Positions 16,404 through 26,227 of a DNA stretch of 64,000 nt are shown in pieces (position 1 is the stretch's first letter; every line of letters begins with the position of its first letter). The translations under genes were made by a program, and so were the position numbers. Source of the stretch: JAVKMO01 sp031539345 (GTDB taxonomy: Bacteria > Bacteroidota > Bacteroidia > Chitinophagales > Chitinophagaceae); contig JAVKMO010000007.1 of assembly GCA_031539345.1 (NCBI GenBank), forward strand, positions 196,849 to 260,848, given 5' to 3'. Below the pieces are notes generated by a model. That model was not told the origin of the DNA. It did not search any database and worked only from the letters and a program-made list of their open reading frames with translations.

Positions 16404-17201
16404 ATGACTACGATAAAAAAAACAAAAAAAAAGAATGGAATTCAGTCCATTGAAATTGGATTTAGAATTATCCAAATATTGATGGACAGTCCAACACCGC
16501 TATCTTTAAAAGATATTTCGCACCAATCAAAAATGACACCGAGTAAAGTGCATTCTTATTTGGCGAGTTTTATCAACGTCGGCTTAATTGAACAAAATGA
16601 AGGCAATAGTTTTTATCGCCTTGGTCATTATGCACTCAAAATGGGTTTGACGTATTTTAAACAGTTTAACATTTTGTCTGTAGCACAACCGGTGATGCAT
16701 GAGATTGCAAAAAAATTAGGACATACTATTTTTTTAGGCATTTGGGGCAATAAGGGTCCTTGTATTATTTTTCGTGTAGATGGGTCAAATAGTCAGGCTT
16801 TTTTAGAACTACGCATTGGGTCTGTCTTACCTATTTTATCATCGGCTTTGGGAACAAATTTTGCTGCCCATCTTCCAAAAAAAATAGCCGAACGTTTTAT
16901 TAAAGACGAGTTAAAATTACGTAGTATGCAAGAAAAATTTAAGAATGAAAAAGAAGTTTTTTTGTACTTAGACAAAATTAAATCACAGGGCTATGCAATA
17001 GCAAATCAAACCTTATACAAAGATTTTTCGGCTATTTCTGTGCCGATATTTGATTACGCTAATCAAATTACAGCAGGCTTAACATTGATGGGAATTTCTG
17101 ACATTTTTGACCCAAAATCTCAAGAAAAAATCATTCAGATTTTGAAAGAAAAGGCACTCCGCATTTCGATTGAATTAGGGTATCAACAAATACCCAATTG
17201 A
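16404..17201 (+). CDS. IclR-family transcriptional regulator
   Basis: 265 residues from the ATG at 16404 (a TTG two codons earlier is open). Residues ~10-70 form the winged helix-turn-helix (SIEIGFRIIQIL, LSLKDISHQSKMTPSKVHSYL, GLIEQNE). The remainder is the IclR effector-binding domain (IAKKLGHTIFLGIWG, ALGTNFAAHLP, AISVPIFD). IclR proteins control aromatic and small-acid catabolic operons, often from the divergent intergenic region. It therefore most likely regulates the catabolic genes on the other side of the shared promoter region, and possibly itself. Activation versus repression cannot be told. The gene ends in TGA, showing that UGA is a normal stop in this genome. Confidence 0.88.
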   Translation: MTTIKKTKKKNGIQSIEIGFRIIQILMDSPTPLSLKDISHQSKMTPSKVHSYLASFINVGLIEQNEGNSFYRLGHYALKMGLTYFKQFNILSVAQPVMHEIAKKLGHTIFLGIWGNKGPCIIFRVDGSNSQAFLELRIGSVLPILSSALGTNFAAHLPKKIAERFIKDELKLRSMQEKFKNEKEVFLYLDKIKSQGYAIANQTLYKDFSAISVPIFDYANQITAGLTLMGISDIFDPKSQEKIIQILKEKALRISIELGYQQIPN

Positions 17202-17293
17202 TCCAATTGCATACATTATTTTTATGCTCTGAATTTTAGCACACGTTGAAAGTGTATTTTTTTACATTCGGGCATTCACATTAAAAATATATT

Positions 17294-17575
17294 ATGAAGG
17301 CAACAATAAAAACGACTTCTCCAGAAACAAAAAATAATGCAACAGCTAAATCTTCTGTGAGTGAAATTTTTCAACTCCACAATTACAAATTGATTCTTGT
17401 TGGCGTGGGTATTATTTTTCTCGGCTATTTGCTCATGATAGGTGGAAAAAGCGACAATCCTGGCGTTTTTTTAACCGATGAGATTTATAGTTTTAGACGC
17501 ATTACGCTTGCTCCTATTGTTATCGTAGCTGGCTTTGGAGTAGTTGTTTACGGCATTTTAAAAGGCAACAAATAG
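17294..17575 (+). CDS. DUF3098 small membrane protein
   Basis: 93 residues: a polar N-terminus of ~30 residues, then two transmembrane segments (LILVGVGIIFLGYLLMIGG and LAPIVIVAGFGVVVYGIL) separated by a short loop. Layout and length match the DUF3098 family of Bacteroidota, of unknown function and often found near cell-division or envelope genes. Here it stands between the IclR gene and the convergent trpEG genes, 92 bp after iclR. It is not obviously part of the catabolic regulon. Confidence 0.75.
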   Translation: MKATIKTTSPETKNNATAKSSVSEIFQLHNYKLILVGVGIIFLGYLLMIGGKSDNPGVFLTDEIYSFRRITLAPIVIVAGFGVVVYGILKGNK

Positions 17576-17586
17576 GACGCATAAGG

Positions 17587-18159
17587 TCATTTTGTTTCAT
17601 ATAAAAAGTTTTTCATCAGCGTTGTTCCGCAAGGAGTCAGAATACTTTCTGGATGAAATTGTACACCATAAACACAATACTGTTTGTGTTTCAATGCCAT
17701 AATCATACCTTCATCGTCTTGTGCTAAAATATCCAAGCAAGAAGGAAAATTTTGATTGTTGACTACCCATGAATGATAGCGACCAGCATCAAACACTTCG
17801 CCTAAACCAGTAAATAAAGGGTCTTTTTTTACAATGCGAATTTGCGTGGCAAAACCGTGATACACTTGGGTTAAATTAGTCAGCATTCCTCCAAATACTT
17901 CACCTATGGCTTGATGCCCTAAGCATACACCAAGCATTGGAATTGTAGCAGAATAATCAGCAATAACCTGCTTTAATAAGCCTGCTTCTTCGGGTATGCC
18001 AGGGCCAGGAGACAAAATAATTTTATCATATTGGACAATACTTTTTGTGTCGATTTGGTCATTTTTTACAATGTCGATTGGCGTTTTTATAATGTCTTCT
18101 ACAAGGTGTTTTAAATTGTATGTAAACGAATCGTAATTGTCTAAAAGTAAAATTTTCAT
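17587..18159 (-). CDS. trpG: Anthranilate synthase component II (glutamine amidotransferase)
   Basis: 190 residues with the class I glutamine amidotransferase triad: Cys in LGVCLGHQAIGE, and His and Glu in VQFHPESILT. It opens with LLLDNYDSFTYNLKHL, diagnostic of TrpG/PabA. It supplies ammonia from glutamine to TrpE for anthranilate formation from chorismate. It lies 12 bp downstream of trpE, so both are one transcript. PabA-type dual use for folate is possible, since TrpG and PabA cannot be separated by sequence alone. The rest of the trp operon is not in the window. Confidence 0.92.
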   Translation of the reverse strand: MKILLLDNYDSFTYNLKHLVEDIIKTPIDIVKNDQIDTKSIVQYDKIILSPGPGIPEEAGLLKQVIADYSATIPMLGVCLGHQAIGEVFGGMLTNLTQVYHGFATQIRIVKKDPLFTGLGEVFDAGRYHSWVVNNQNFPSCLDILAQDDEGMIMALKHKQYCVYGVQFHPESILTPCGTTLMKNFLYETK

Positions 18160-18171
18160 TGCTGTTATTAT

Positions 18172-19581
18172 TTAAATGGATTGTGCGGTAAGCAAGGCTT
18201 TTTTGAGTGCGGCTAATTTATTATCAACTTCTTTTTTTTCATTGTCTGGCACGGAGTCAATCACAATTCCTGCACCTGCTTGATAAAATAAGGTGTTGTT
18301 TTTACTTAAAAAAGAACGAATAACAATGGCATGATTCATCTGTTGCGAAAAGCCCACAAAGCCAATAGCACCGCCATAAAAACCTCTTGCTGTTGGTTCG
18401 TTTGCGTCAATCAATTCTATTGCACGGCGTTTGGGTGCACCAGATAAAGTGCCAGCAGGAAAGGTGCTTGCTAACAATTCAAACAAAGGTGTTTCTTTTT
18501 CTATCGTGCCTTGCACTTCGCTCACCAAATGAATTACATGAGAATAAAATTTAATTTGTTTTAAATAATTTACACGAACATTTTTACAATGAATACTCAA
18601 GTCGTTTCGTGCTAAATCAACGAGCATCGTATGCTCTGCATTTTCTTTTTTGTCTTGCAATAATTTTTCTGCACTCAACAAATCTACTGCATCATTTCCA
18701 CTGCGTTTCACTGTTCCTGCAATTGGGTGAACAATCACTTTGTCTCCATTCACAATGACTTGAGATTCTGGTGATGAACCAAAAATTTTATAGTCGATAT
18801 AATCAAAATAAAAGAGGTAAGGCGAAGGATTGATATTGCGTAAATGACGATAAACATTCAATTCATCACCGGTAAATTCTTGCTCATAACTTCTGCTTAA
18901 CACCATTTGAAAAACATCGCCACGCTGACAATGTTGCTTTGCTTTTACAACAGCATCTTTAAAATTATCGTCCGTTCTATTTGCTTTTTCTTGACCGCAT
19001 AAGGCAAAGGGATAAGACACAAATTGCTTATTGAGAAGTAAGGTTTCAATTTTTTCAACATGGCTTTCTAATCCTTGTAGTTGATTTTCGCACAAGTAAA
19101 GCGTGTCATTAAAATGGTTGATGGCAATGACGTATTGATAGAGCCGATAGCGCATCATTGCAATTTCGTTCGGTGCATTTTCAAGTTGGTTTTCTAATTG
19201 CAAATTCAAAAAAAGACCCGCACTGTCAAAACTTGTATAACCAAAAAGCCCTTGAACAAAAGGCACTTCAGACGCATTTTGTGCTTGAAAAGACTGCTTA
19301 AATTGTTCTAAATGCGTTAAAAAACTCGTTGTCGTAATCTTCTCTTTAACAGGTTCTTGCAATGGAAACTTATATTCAATATGTGTTCCATTTTTTATTT
19401 CAATGCCTGCAATGGGGTTGATAGCTATAAAAGACCAGCTGTCTTCTTTGACATGAAAGTCGGTGCTTTCTAATAATAATGAACCTGGATATTGGTCTCT
19501 AATTTGTAAGTAAATGCCTACCGGCGTATGCAAATCGGCTAATAATTTTTTAGTATGCGTAGAAAAAAAATACTTACTCAT
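18172..19581 (-). CDS. trpE: Anthranilate synthase component I
   Basis: 469 residues. The N-terminal domain holds the LLES motif (SLLLESTDF), associated with tryptophan feedback binding, which favours TrpE over PabB. The C-terminal chorismate-binding domain has HPIAGTVKR, DLARNDLS, TFPAGTLSGAPKRRA and the final YQAGAGIVIDS. The enzyme makes anthranilate and pyruvate from chorismate with TrpG. The start at 19581 gives a normal N-terminus. Upstream, 33 bp separate it from miaB on the same strand. No trp leader peptide is visible in that short gap. Confidence 0.92.
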   Translation of the reverse strand: MSKYFFSTHTKKLLADLHTPVGIYLQIRDQYPGSLLLESTDFHVKEDSWSFIAINPIAGIEIKNGTHIEYKFPLQEPVKEKITTTSFLTHLEQFKQSFQAQNASEVPFVQGLFGYTSFDSAGLFLNLQLENQLENAPNEIAMMRYRLYQYVIAINHFNDTLYLCENQLQGLESHVEKIETLLLNKQFVSYPFALCGQEKANRTDDNFKDAVVKAKQHCQRGDVFQMVLSRSYEQEFTGDELNVYRHLRNINPSPYLFYFDYIDYKIFGSSPESQVIVNGDKVIVHPIAGTVKRSGNDAVDLLSAEKLLQDKKENAEHTMLVDLARNDLSIHCKNVRVNYLKQIKFYSHVIHLVSEVQGTIEKETPLFELLASTFPAGTLSGAPKRRAIELIDANEPTARGFYGGAIGFVGFSQQMNHAIVIRSFLSKNNTLFYQAGAGIVIDSVPDNEKKEVDNKLAALKKALLTAQSI

Positions 19582-19614
19582 AAAAGAGGTTTTTAAAAAA
19601 TAAGGTGCAAGTGT

Positions 19615-20997
19615 TTAAGGATTGGTCGCTATTGTGCCAATTAAAGTGCCTGAGGTACAAGCATGAACTTGAACCATTGCATAATCTCCTTTTTGTAATT
19701 GATAATGCGATTTAGGAAAAACAATAACTTTATTGTGTTCGTTTCTACCCTGCCATTCGTCTTGATTTTTTTTAGAGTCTCCTTCTATTAAAACAGAGAA
19801 TGTTTTGCCCACTTGTTCTTGCATACGTTCTAAAGAATGTTGGCGATGGAGTGCAATTATTTTTTGTAAACGCTCTTGCTTAATTGGTTCTGGCACATCG
19901 TCTGCATATTGTCTTGCGGCTAAAGTGCCTGGTCGTTCTGAATAAGCATACATATACGCCAAATCATATTTACAATATTCCATGATGCTCATTGAAGCGT
20001 CAAAATCTTCGTCTGTTTCAGAGCAAAAACCAATAATCATATCTGTACTCAATGCACAATTCGACATGATTTTTTTAATCGTATTCACTTTGGCAATGTA
20101 CCATTCTCTGTCATACGTTCTGTTCATCATGTCTAAAATTCTTGAACTGCCACTTTGCACAGGCAAGTGAATATATTTACAAATGTTATCGTGTTGTTGC
20201 ATCACGTATAAAACTTCTTCGGTAATATCTTTGGGGTGAGAAGTGCTAAAACGCAATCGTAGCAAAGGGTTAATCAAGGCAACTTGATGTAGCAGTTGGG
20301 CAAAATTTGTCTTCGTATCAGCGTCAAAATAAGAATCTACATTTTGTCCTAAGAGTGTAATTTCTCGATAACCTTCTTGCACAAGGTCTGCACATTCTTT
20401 TAATATCGATGCAAGTGGACGACTACGTTCTCTGCCACGTGTAAAAGGCACTACGCAAAATGAACACATATTATTACAGCCTCGCATAATGGAAACAAAA
20501 GCGGTTACGCCGTTTGAATTTAAGCGAATGGGAGAAACGTCGCTATAGGTTTCTTCTCTGCTCAACAACACATTAATCGCTTTGCCGTGTTCTGTTGCTG
20601 TGGCTATCAATTGGGGCAAACTTTTGTACGCATCAGGCCCAACAACCAAATCAACCAATTTTTCTTGCTCTAATAAAGTGCCTTTTAAACGCTCTGCCAT
20701 GCAACCTAAAATGCCAATCAGTAAATCAGGATGTTGTTTTTTCAGTGCGTTAAATTGTTTGAGACGGTTACGAATTGTCGTTTCTGCTTTTTCTCGAATC
20801 GAACACGTGTTCAATAAAATCAAATTTGCGTCTTCATAATTTTGGGTATGTAAAAAATGTTGCTCTTTCAAAATAGAAGCCACAATTTCACTATCATTCA
20901 CATTCATTTGGCAGCCATAACTTTCAATGTAAAATTTCTTTTGGTCTGCAAGGAGTGGCGTTGGTTCTAAAACTGTATGGGTAGCGTGTAGTATCAT
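19615..20997 (-). CDS. miaB: tRNA-2-methylthio-N6-dimethylallyladenosine synthase
   Basis: From the ATG at 20997 the protein is 460 residues; the open frame continues to 21171, but that extension is hydrophobic, unlike MiaB, and runs into the promoter region. The N-terminal MTTase domain has three cysteines (ESYGCQMNV, LNTCSIRE, GILGCMAER). The radical SAM domain has the CxxxCxxC cluster motif (CNNMCSFCVVPFTRGRERSR), and a C-terminal TRAM domain follows. It thiomethylates i6A37 of tRNAs in the cytoplasm. It shares a 190-bp divergent spacer with the phosphodiesterase gene. Confidence 0.95.
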   Translation of the reverse strand: MILHATHTVLEPTPLLADQKKFYIESYGCQMNVNDSEIVASILKEQHFLHTQNYEDANLILLNTCSIREKAETTIRNRLKQFNALKKQHPDLLIGILGCMAERLKGTLLEQEKLVDLVVGPDAYKSLPQLIATATEHGKAINVLLSREETYSDVSPIRLNSNGVTAFVSIMRGCNNMCSFCVVPFTRGRERSRPLASILKECADLVQEGYREITLLGQNVDSYFDADTKTNFAQLLHQVALINPLLRLRFSTSHPKDITEEVLYVMQQHDNICKYIHLPVQSGSSRILDMMNRTYDREWYIAKVNTIKKIMSNCALSTDMIIGFCSETDEDFDASMSIMEYCKYDLAYMYAYSERPGTLAARQYADDVPEPIKQERLQKIIALHRQHSLERMQEQVGKTFSVLIEGDSKKNQDEWQGRNEHNKVIVFPKSHYQLQKGDYAMVQVHACTSGTLIGTIATNP

Positions 20998-21187
20998 AGT
21001 ATAAAAATAAAGCGGAAATGTATTTGATTTTCTAACAACAAGAACGACAATACAAAAGCAAAAAATTAAGACTGTCATTGATAATGAGCAGAAACAATAT
21101 TTTTTGTACAACAAGATTGAATTTTTATTTTTATTCACATCGCCCTCTAAAAAATAAACAATCGCTTTCACTCTTTAATTCTCATTG

Positions 21188-22426
21188 ATGAAAAACACAA
21201 ACACTCTTTTTTCTTGGCTTTTAATTTGCTTTTTGACTTGCTCAAAACACCTTTTTAGCCTACCTCTTGCAGAGCAAAAACCTTATGTTATCGTTGTTTC
21301 TTTTGATGGATTTCGATGGGATTATACGAATCGAAATCTCACGCCAACGCTGAATGCAATTCAGCATAAAGGGGTGCATGCAGTGCAGTTAGAACCTTGC
21401 TATCCGAGTAAAACTTTTCCGAATCACATTTCTATTTTAACGGGCATGTACCCCGAGAATCACGGCATCATTTCTAATCATTTTATCAATCCGTTTACAA
21501 AAGAAAAATACAGTTTAAAAGATAGCGTTTCTGTACGTGATGCAAAATGGTATCAAGGAGAATTTTTTTGGGAAACCGCACAACGCAACGGCGTCGTTAC
21601 TGCATCTTATTTTTGGCCTGGTTCAGAATTATTAGCTAATTATCGACGACCAAATTATTTCAAAGCCTATCAACATCAAATCTCCCCAGACACGATTTTC
21701 AAAACGCTTTATGATTGGCTGACCTTACCACAAGCTGAACGTCCACATTTTATCACTTTATATTTTCATGATGTTGATGATGCGGGTCATCGATTTGGCC
21801 CACATTCGGCAGAAGTGAATGCCGCATTAGTGAAAATTGATAGCATTACAAAACAACTTCTTGCAACCGTTGCCCAAACGCCTTTAGCAGATAGCATGAA
21901 TTTTATTTTTGTTTCTGACCACGGCATGACAGCAATAGACAGTAATCGCATTGTTTATTTGCCCGATACTTTGTCCACCATGAATGCAAAAATTCATCAC
22001 AGTTGGGAAAATGTAATGGTTGAATGTAATGACCAAAATCAAGAATCTGCCATTTTTAATCTGCTCAAAAAACAAGAGCTCCATTACAAAGTGTATCTAA
22101 AAAAAGATATTCCCAAACGCTTCCATTTTAACAAACATCCGTTCATCAGCAATATCCTCATTGTGCCTGAAGTGGGTTGGGTTTTAGGGTCTCATCAAAA
22201 AGAATTTAACCCACACAAAGTGTTTGGGGGTACGCATGGTTATGACAATCAACACGCCGACATGAAAGGTATTTTTATTGCACAAGGATCAGCATTTAAA
22301 AATCAGCAAACGCTACCTTCGATTAAAAATATTGACATTTATCCTTTGCTCTGCAAACTGTTTGCTATTGAGCCAAGGTCAAATATTGACGGTCGTTTAA
22401 ACCGCATTCAATCAATTTTAAAATAG
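21188..22426 (+). CDS. Secreted nucleotide pyrophosphatase/phosphodiesterase (ENPP family)
   Basis: 412 residues from the ATG at 21188. A signal peptide (MKNTNTLFSWLLICFLTC) points to export. All elements of the alkaline-phosphatase-superfamily NPP site are seen: Asp40 in VVSFDGFRWD, nucleophile Thr76 in YPSKTFPNH, DVDDAGHRFGPHS, VSDHGM and GTHGYDN, providing the two zinc sites. Such enzymes hydrolyse nucleotides or other phosphodiesters in the periplasm for phosphate or nucleoside salvage. It is the first of a plus-strand series with the next protein 19 bp behind. Confidence 0.9.
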   Translation: MKNTNTLFSWLLICFLTCSKHLFSLPLAEQKPYVIVVSFDGFRWDYTNRNLTPTLNAIQHKGVHAVQLEPCYPSKTFPNHISILTGMYPENHGIISNHFINPFTKEKYSLKDSVSVRDAKWYQGEFFWETAQRNGVVTASYFWPGSELLANYRRPNYFKAYQHQISPDTIFKTLYDWLTLPQAERPHFITLYFHDVDDAGHRFGPHSAEVNAALVKIDSITKQLLATVAQTPLADSMNFIFVSDHGMTAIDSNRIVYLPDTLSTMNAKIHHSWENVMVECNDQNQESAIFNLLKKQELHYKVYLKKDIPKRFHFNKHPFISNILIVPEVGWVLGSHQKEFNPHKVFGGTHGYDNQHADMKGIFIAQGSAFKNQQTLPSIKNIDIYPLLCKLFAIEPRSNIDGRLNRIQSILK

Positions 22427-22445
22427 ATTTTAAAAGCCCTTCAAC

Positions 22446-23321
22446 ATGAAAAAAACAATCATCATTGTTCTTGCAATACTTGTATTGGTATGTGTTTATT
22501 TTTATTCTATGCAACCCTTAAGAGTTTCTACGACGGCTACGATTGCCACAAGAGGAAAGACAATTATTCGCTATATCGACGAAATGAATGAGAAACAAAA
22601 AGGCTTACACACGATAGCACAAAAACTATATGACAACGAAAGGCTTTTTTTTCAAGCCCCTTTTGATACAAGTTTCTTGGGCGAAATAAAAACACATTCA
22701 CTTTTACCAGACACAAGTGTTGTAATTTGTGTCTTTGAATTTGCAAAAACATACAATCCTTTTACACAGTTTTCTTATTACCAAAAAGGACTTGTATTAA
22801 AAAATAAATTTCATAATTTATTATCGCACTGCTTGTCTATCAAAAATTGGATACTGGCTGCTTATGGTGTTTCTTTTCAAAAAGAATCTGTGCAATATGA
22901 CCAATTGATAAGCACAAAATTTACCACACAACAACGCCCTCAAACAACAGAACTTGCAAAAGAATACGCACAATTAGAACATTATATTCAGCAAAAAAAA
23001 GCAACCATCATTGGCGATGCAATGCTTCATACAGGCACTAATAGTCAAGGTTTTACAACAATGATTGCCTACCCCATCAACAAAGAAATTACAAACACAA
23101 ATCGCTATTTTTTTAAAAGAATGGTAAAGGGTTTTATATTAAAAGCAAATATCACAGGAGGTCAAAACAACATTCAAGCAGGTTTTAATGGCATAAAAAA
23201 CTATCTGTATGATTATGGCTTGTCTTCGCCCGCACTTCCTTATGAAGCATTTGAAAAACAAAATCGTCTTCAAAGCGACACCGCAAAATGGCATACAACA
23301 ATTTATTATCCTGTGTATTAG
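22446..23321 (+). CDS. Membrane-anchored protein, possible GyrI-like effector-binding domain
   Basis: 291 residues. One N-terminal transmembrane segment (IIIVLAILVLVCVYFYSM) anchors it, with the rest likely periplasmic. The C-terminal ~130 residues end in WHTTIYYPVY and contain GGQNNIQAGFNGIKNYLYDYGL, which is reminiscent of the GyrI/AraC effector-binding fold, where a small ligand sits between repeated modules. I do not recognise the middle part, and no enzyme motif is visible. Nothing in its neighbours (phosphodiesterase upstream, ClC channel downstream) fixes a job. The coding status is convincing from length and spacing. Confidence 0.6.
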   Translation: MKKTIIIVLAILVLVCVYFYSMQPLRVSTTATIATRGKTIIRYIDEMNEKQKGLHTIAQKLYDNERLFFQAPFDTSFLGEIKTHSLLPDTSVVICVFEFAKTYNPFTQFSYYQKGLVLKNKFHNLLSHCLSIKNWILAAYGVSFQKESVQYDQLISTKFTTQQRPQTTELAKEYAQLEHYIQQKKATIIGDAMLHTGTNSQGFTTMIAYPINKEITNTNRYFFKRMVKGFILKANITGGQNNIQAGFNGIKNYLYDYGLSSPALPYEAFEKQNRLQSDTAKWHTTIYYPVY

Positions 23322-23333
23322 TTCGTTTCTTTT

Positions 23334-24554
23334 GTGAATCAATTGCGTCAATTTTATTTTTTATTGAAATGGTTTTGTGCCATTGTTATTGTGTCTTTGT
23401 TATGCGGTAGTAGTGCTGCTCTTTTCTTGTTTTGTTTAGATGCCATCACGCAACAACGAATTGCATATCCCGCATTTTATATTGCTCTACCCTTTGGAGG
23501 ACTTGCGATTGTTTGGCTTTATGAGCGTTTTGGAAAAAATAAAATTGGCGGCACACAACAAATTATAGCAAACATTTATTTACCAGAACATCAGTTGCCA
23601 ATTGCCATTGCACCACTCATTTTCATTTCTACTTTACTCACGCATTTAGGCGGCGGTTCTGCTGGACGAGAAGGAACGGCGGTGCAAATTGGAGGAACAC
23701 TTGCCACAACATGTAAAAAAATATTTTTCAAAAATGATAAAAACGCTCATCAAATTTTAATCATCATGGGTATCAGCGGTGGCTTTGCCGCTGTGTTTGG
23801 AACACCTTTAGCCGCACTATTTTTTGCATTAGAAGTTGCCTTTATCAAAAAAACAAACTTGACTTTTTTATTACCAAGTGCATGCACAGCATTTTTATCA
23901 CACTACATCTGTCTTGCTTTTGGTATAACACATACAAATTATACACTGACGATTTTTCCTATTCTTCAATTTTCTACACTTTTTTTTATTGCTGTGATAG
24001 GCATAATGGCAGGTCTTTCTGCACGTTTATTCATTCAGGCAATGTCTGTTTCTACTTTTTTTTTGACAAAAAAAATACCACAAGCAACTGCAAGAATCTT
24101 TATTGGCGGTAGCCTTATTTCAATTTTATTATATGCTTTTACAGCCTATAATTATGCCGGCTTGGGCATCGCTACCATCAGTCATTGTTTTATTGATGCC
24201 GCACCTTGGCATACGTTTTTATGCAAACTTTTTTTTACTGTATTGACACTAAGCGTTGGTTTTAAAGGCGGAGAAGCAACTCCATTGTTTTTTATTGGCG
24301 CCGCATTGGGTAGCACTTTGTCTGTAATTTTTGGACTTCCAATTGGCTTTGCCGCAGGCATTGGTTTTGCAAGTGTTTTCGCTGCCGCAAAACATACTCC
24401 GTTTGCGTGTGCTTTAATGAGCATAGAATTATTCGGCTTCAAAATGTTCCCATTTGCCTTACTTGCGTGTTACATCGCGTATTTTGTTGTAGGTAAAAAA
24501 AATGTTTACAATACACATTCTCTGTCGATAGACCATTCTCTATTGAACAGATAA
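23334..24554 (+). CDS. ClC-family chloride channel/transporter
   Basis: 406 residues starting at GTG 23334, 12 bp after the previous stop. It has 10-12 hydrophobic helices and the ClC motifs GGGSAGREGTAVQIGG (GREGP-like) and GFKGGEATPLFFIGA in place of the usual GGxFxP. The gating glutamate region (GREGT) is kept. There are no C-terminal CBS domains, which is typical for short bacterial ClCs. It moves Cl- or other anions, possibly in exchange with protons; a fluoride-specific subtype cannot be excluded by eye. Confidence 0.85.
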   Translation: MNQLRQFYFLLKWFCAIVIVSLLCGSSAALFLFCLDAITQQRIAYPAFYIALPFGGLAIVWLYERFGKNKIGGTQQIIANIYLPEHQLPIAIAPLIFISTLLTHLGGGSAGREGTAVQIGGTLATTCKKIFFKNDKNAHQILIIMGISGGFAAVFGTPLAALFFALEVAFIKKTNLTFLLPSACTAFLSHYICLAFGITHTNYTLTIFPILQFSTLFFIAVIGIMAGLSARLFIQAMSVSTFFLTKKIPQATARIFIGGSLISILLYAFTAYNYAGLGIATISHCFIDAAPWHTFLCKLFFTVLTLSVGFKGGEATPLFFIGAALGSTLSVIFGLPIGFAAGIGFASVFAAAKHTPFACALMSIELFGFKMFPFALLACYIAYFVVGKKNVYNTHSLSIDHSLLNR

Positions 24555-24621
24555 AAATAAAAAACGAAAAGGCAGAAGTGTTTAGTTTGGAAACTTTCTT
24601 CATTTGTTGCTTTACATTTTT

Positions 24622-25263
24622 ATGCTCCAAATTCACACGTTCACGTGCAACCCATTTCAAGAAAATACGTACTTGGTAATTGATGACATTGCCAAAGAGT
24701 GTATTATGATTGACCCTGGTGCTTATACCGCAACAGAACAAATGATGGTTGAGAACTTTATATTCTCTAACCAACTCAAGCCTACTTTATTATTACTTAC
24801 ACACGCACACTTAGACCATATTTTCGGGTTAAATGTATTTGTAAAAAAATACAAACTGTTGCCGCATATACACGAAGAAGAAAAAATTATTCTCAACAGT
24901 GCATTACTTTCTGGTCAGAAGTATGGCGTTTCAATTGAAGACTATGACGGCGAAACAATCACACTAAAAGGCGAAACAACTTTAATGTGGAATAATCATC
25001 TCATCAAAGTTTTATTTACACCAGGACATTCTCCAGGCAGTGTGAGTTATTTGTTTAATGACAATATTTTATTTGGTGGAGACGTTCTTTTTTTAGGCAG
25101 TTATGGAAGAACAGATTTATCGATGGGAAACCACAAAGACTTAAAACATTCAATTGAAAAAAAATTATTTTCTCTGCCTGAAGAAACAATTGTTTATGCT
25201 GGACACGGCGACCCAACAACAATTGGAAGAGAGCTAAACACAAACCCTATTTTATTTTCTTAA
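24622..25263 (+). CDS. MBL-fold metallohydrolase (glyoxalase II-like)
   Basis: 213 residues from the ATG at 24622 (an upstream TTG at 24604 is open but less likely). The binuclear zinc motif is clear: LLTHAHLDHIFG, then TPGHSPGSVSYL, FGGDVLF and YAGHGDPTTIG. This set and length fit hydroxyacylglutathione hydrolase-like or generic thioester hydrolases of Bacteroidota. The substrate is unknown. It lies 10 bp before the epimerase gene, so they may be co-transcribed. Confidence 0.88.
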   Translation: MLQIHTFTCNPFQENTYLVIDDIAKECIMIDPGAYTATEQMMVENFIFSNQLKPTLLLLTHAHLDHIFGLNVFVKKYKLLPHIHEEEKIILNSALLSGQKYGVSIEDYDGETITLKGETTLMWNNHLIKVLFTPGHSPGSVSYLFNDNILFGGDVLFLGSYGRTDLSMGNHKDLKHSIEKKLFSLPEETIVYAGHGDPTTIGRELNTNPILFS

Positions 25264-25273
25264 TCTTTTTTTT

Positions 25274-26227
25274 ATGAACAAACAAAAACGAATTGTTATT
25301 ACAGGTGCTGCTGGTTTCTTAGGTTCACACCTCTGCGACAGATTTATTCAAGAAGGTTATTATGTCATTGGCATTGATAATTTTTTGACTGGCAATGTGA
25401 AAAATATTGAACACTTATTTCCGTTGCCACAATTTGAATTTTATCATCACGACATCACAAAATTTGTTCACATCAAAGGAGACGTTGATTATATTCTGCA
25501 TTTTGCATCACCTGCCAGCCCGATTGATTATTTAAAAATGCCCATACAAACACTCAAAGTTGGCTCTTTGGGAACACATAATATGTTGGGCGTTGCAAAA
25601 CATAAAAAGGCGAGAATTTTAGTTGCTTCTACATCAGAAATTTATGGCGACCCACTTGTTCACCCACAATCAGAAGAGTATTGGGGCAATGTTAATTCTG
25701 TTGGTCCAAGAGGCGTGTATGACGAAGCCAAACGTTTTTTAGAATCAATTACACGTGCTTATGCTACGTTTCATCAAGTTGAAACACGCATCATTAGAAT
25801 TTTCAATACGTATGGTCCACGTATGCGTTTAGATGATGGACGCGTTTTGCCAACCTTTATTGGACAAGCATTGAGAGGAGAAAATTTAACAGCTTTTGGT
25901 GATGGGTCTCAAACGAGGTCTTTTTGTTATGTTGATGATTTGGTAGAAGGCATTTATCGTTTGTTGTTGAGCGATTATGATATGCCTGTAAACATTGGCA
26001 ATCCTGATGAAATTACCATCAATCAATTTGGTGAAGAAATTTTAGCCTTGACAAAATCAAAATCAAAAATCATTTATCACCCTTTGCCAACAGACGACCC
26101 AAAACAACGCAAACCCAATATTACAAAGGCAAAACAACTGTTAAATTGGGAGCCAAAAATAAACCGAAAAGAAGGCTTAGAAAAAACCTTGGCGTATTTT
26201 TTAGGATTAGATGAGTTTAGAAAATAA
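25274..26227 (+). CDS. NAD-dependent sugar epimerase/decarboxylase (UDP-glucuronate decarboxylase-like)
   Basis: 317 residues of the extended SDR family. It has the GxxGxxG NAD motif (VITGAAGFLGSHLCDRF), the catalytic Ser/Tyr/Lys set (ASTSEIYGDP, then GVYDEAKR), and RIFNTYGPRMRLDDGRV followed by GDGSQTRSFCYVDDL. This pattern is closest to UDP-xylose synthase, which makes UDP-xylose from UDP-glucuronate for polysaccharides. dTDP-glucose dehydratase is the alternative, but the EIYGDP and HFASPASP segments favour UDP-xylose synthase. The gene is convergent with leuB, with 295 bp between them. Confidence 0.87.
   Translation: MNKQKRIVITGAAGFLGSHLCDRFIQEGYYVIGIDNFLTGNVKNIEHLFPLPQFEFYHHDITKFVHIKGDVDYILHFASPASPIDYLKMPIQTLKVGSLGTHNMLGVAKHKKARILVASTSEIYGDPLVHPQSEEYWGNVNSVGPRGVYDEAKRFLESITRAYATFHQVETRIIRIFNTYGPRMRLDDGRVLPTFIGQALRGENLTAFGDGSQTRSFCYVDDLVEGIYRLLLSDYDMPVNIGNPDEITINQFGEEILALTKSKSKIIYHPLPTDDPKQRKPNITKAKQLLNWEPKINRKEGLEKTLAYFLGLDEFRK

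Noticed and set aside
17587..19581. trpEG as part of the catabolic block (anthranilate link)
   Set aside because: TrpE has the biosynthetic LLES motif, the genes lie beyond the IclR and DUF3098 genes, and they synthesise rather than degrade anthranilate. Proximity is probably chance.
19615..21171. Long N-terminal extension of MiaB (start at 21171)
   Set aside because: The extra 58 residues are hydrophobic and unlike MiaB, and would leave only 16 bp before the divergent gene; the ATG at 20997 fits the family.
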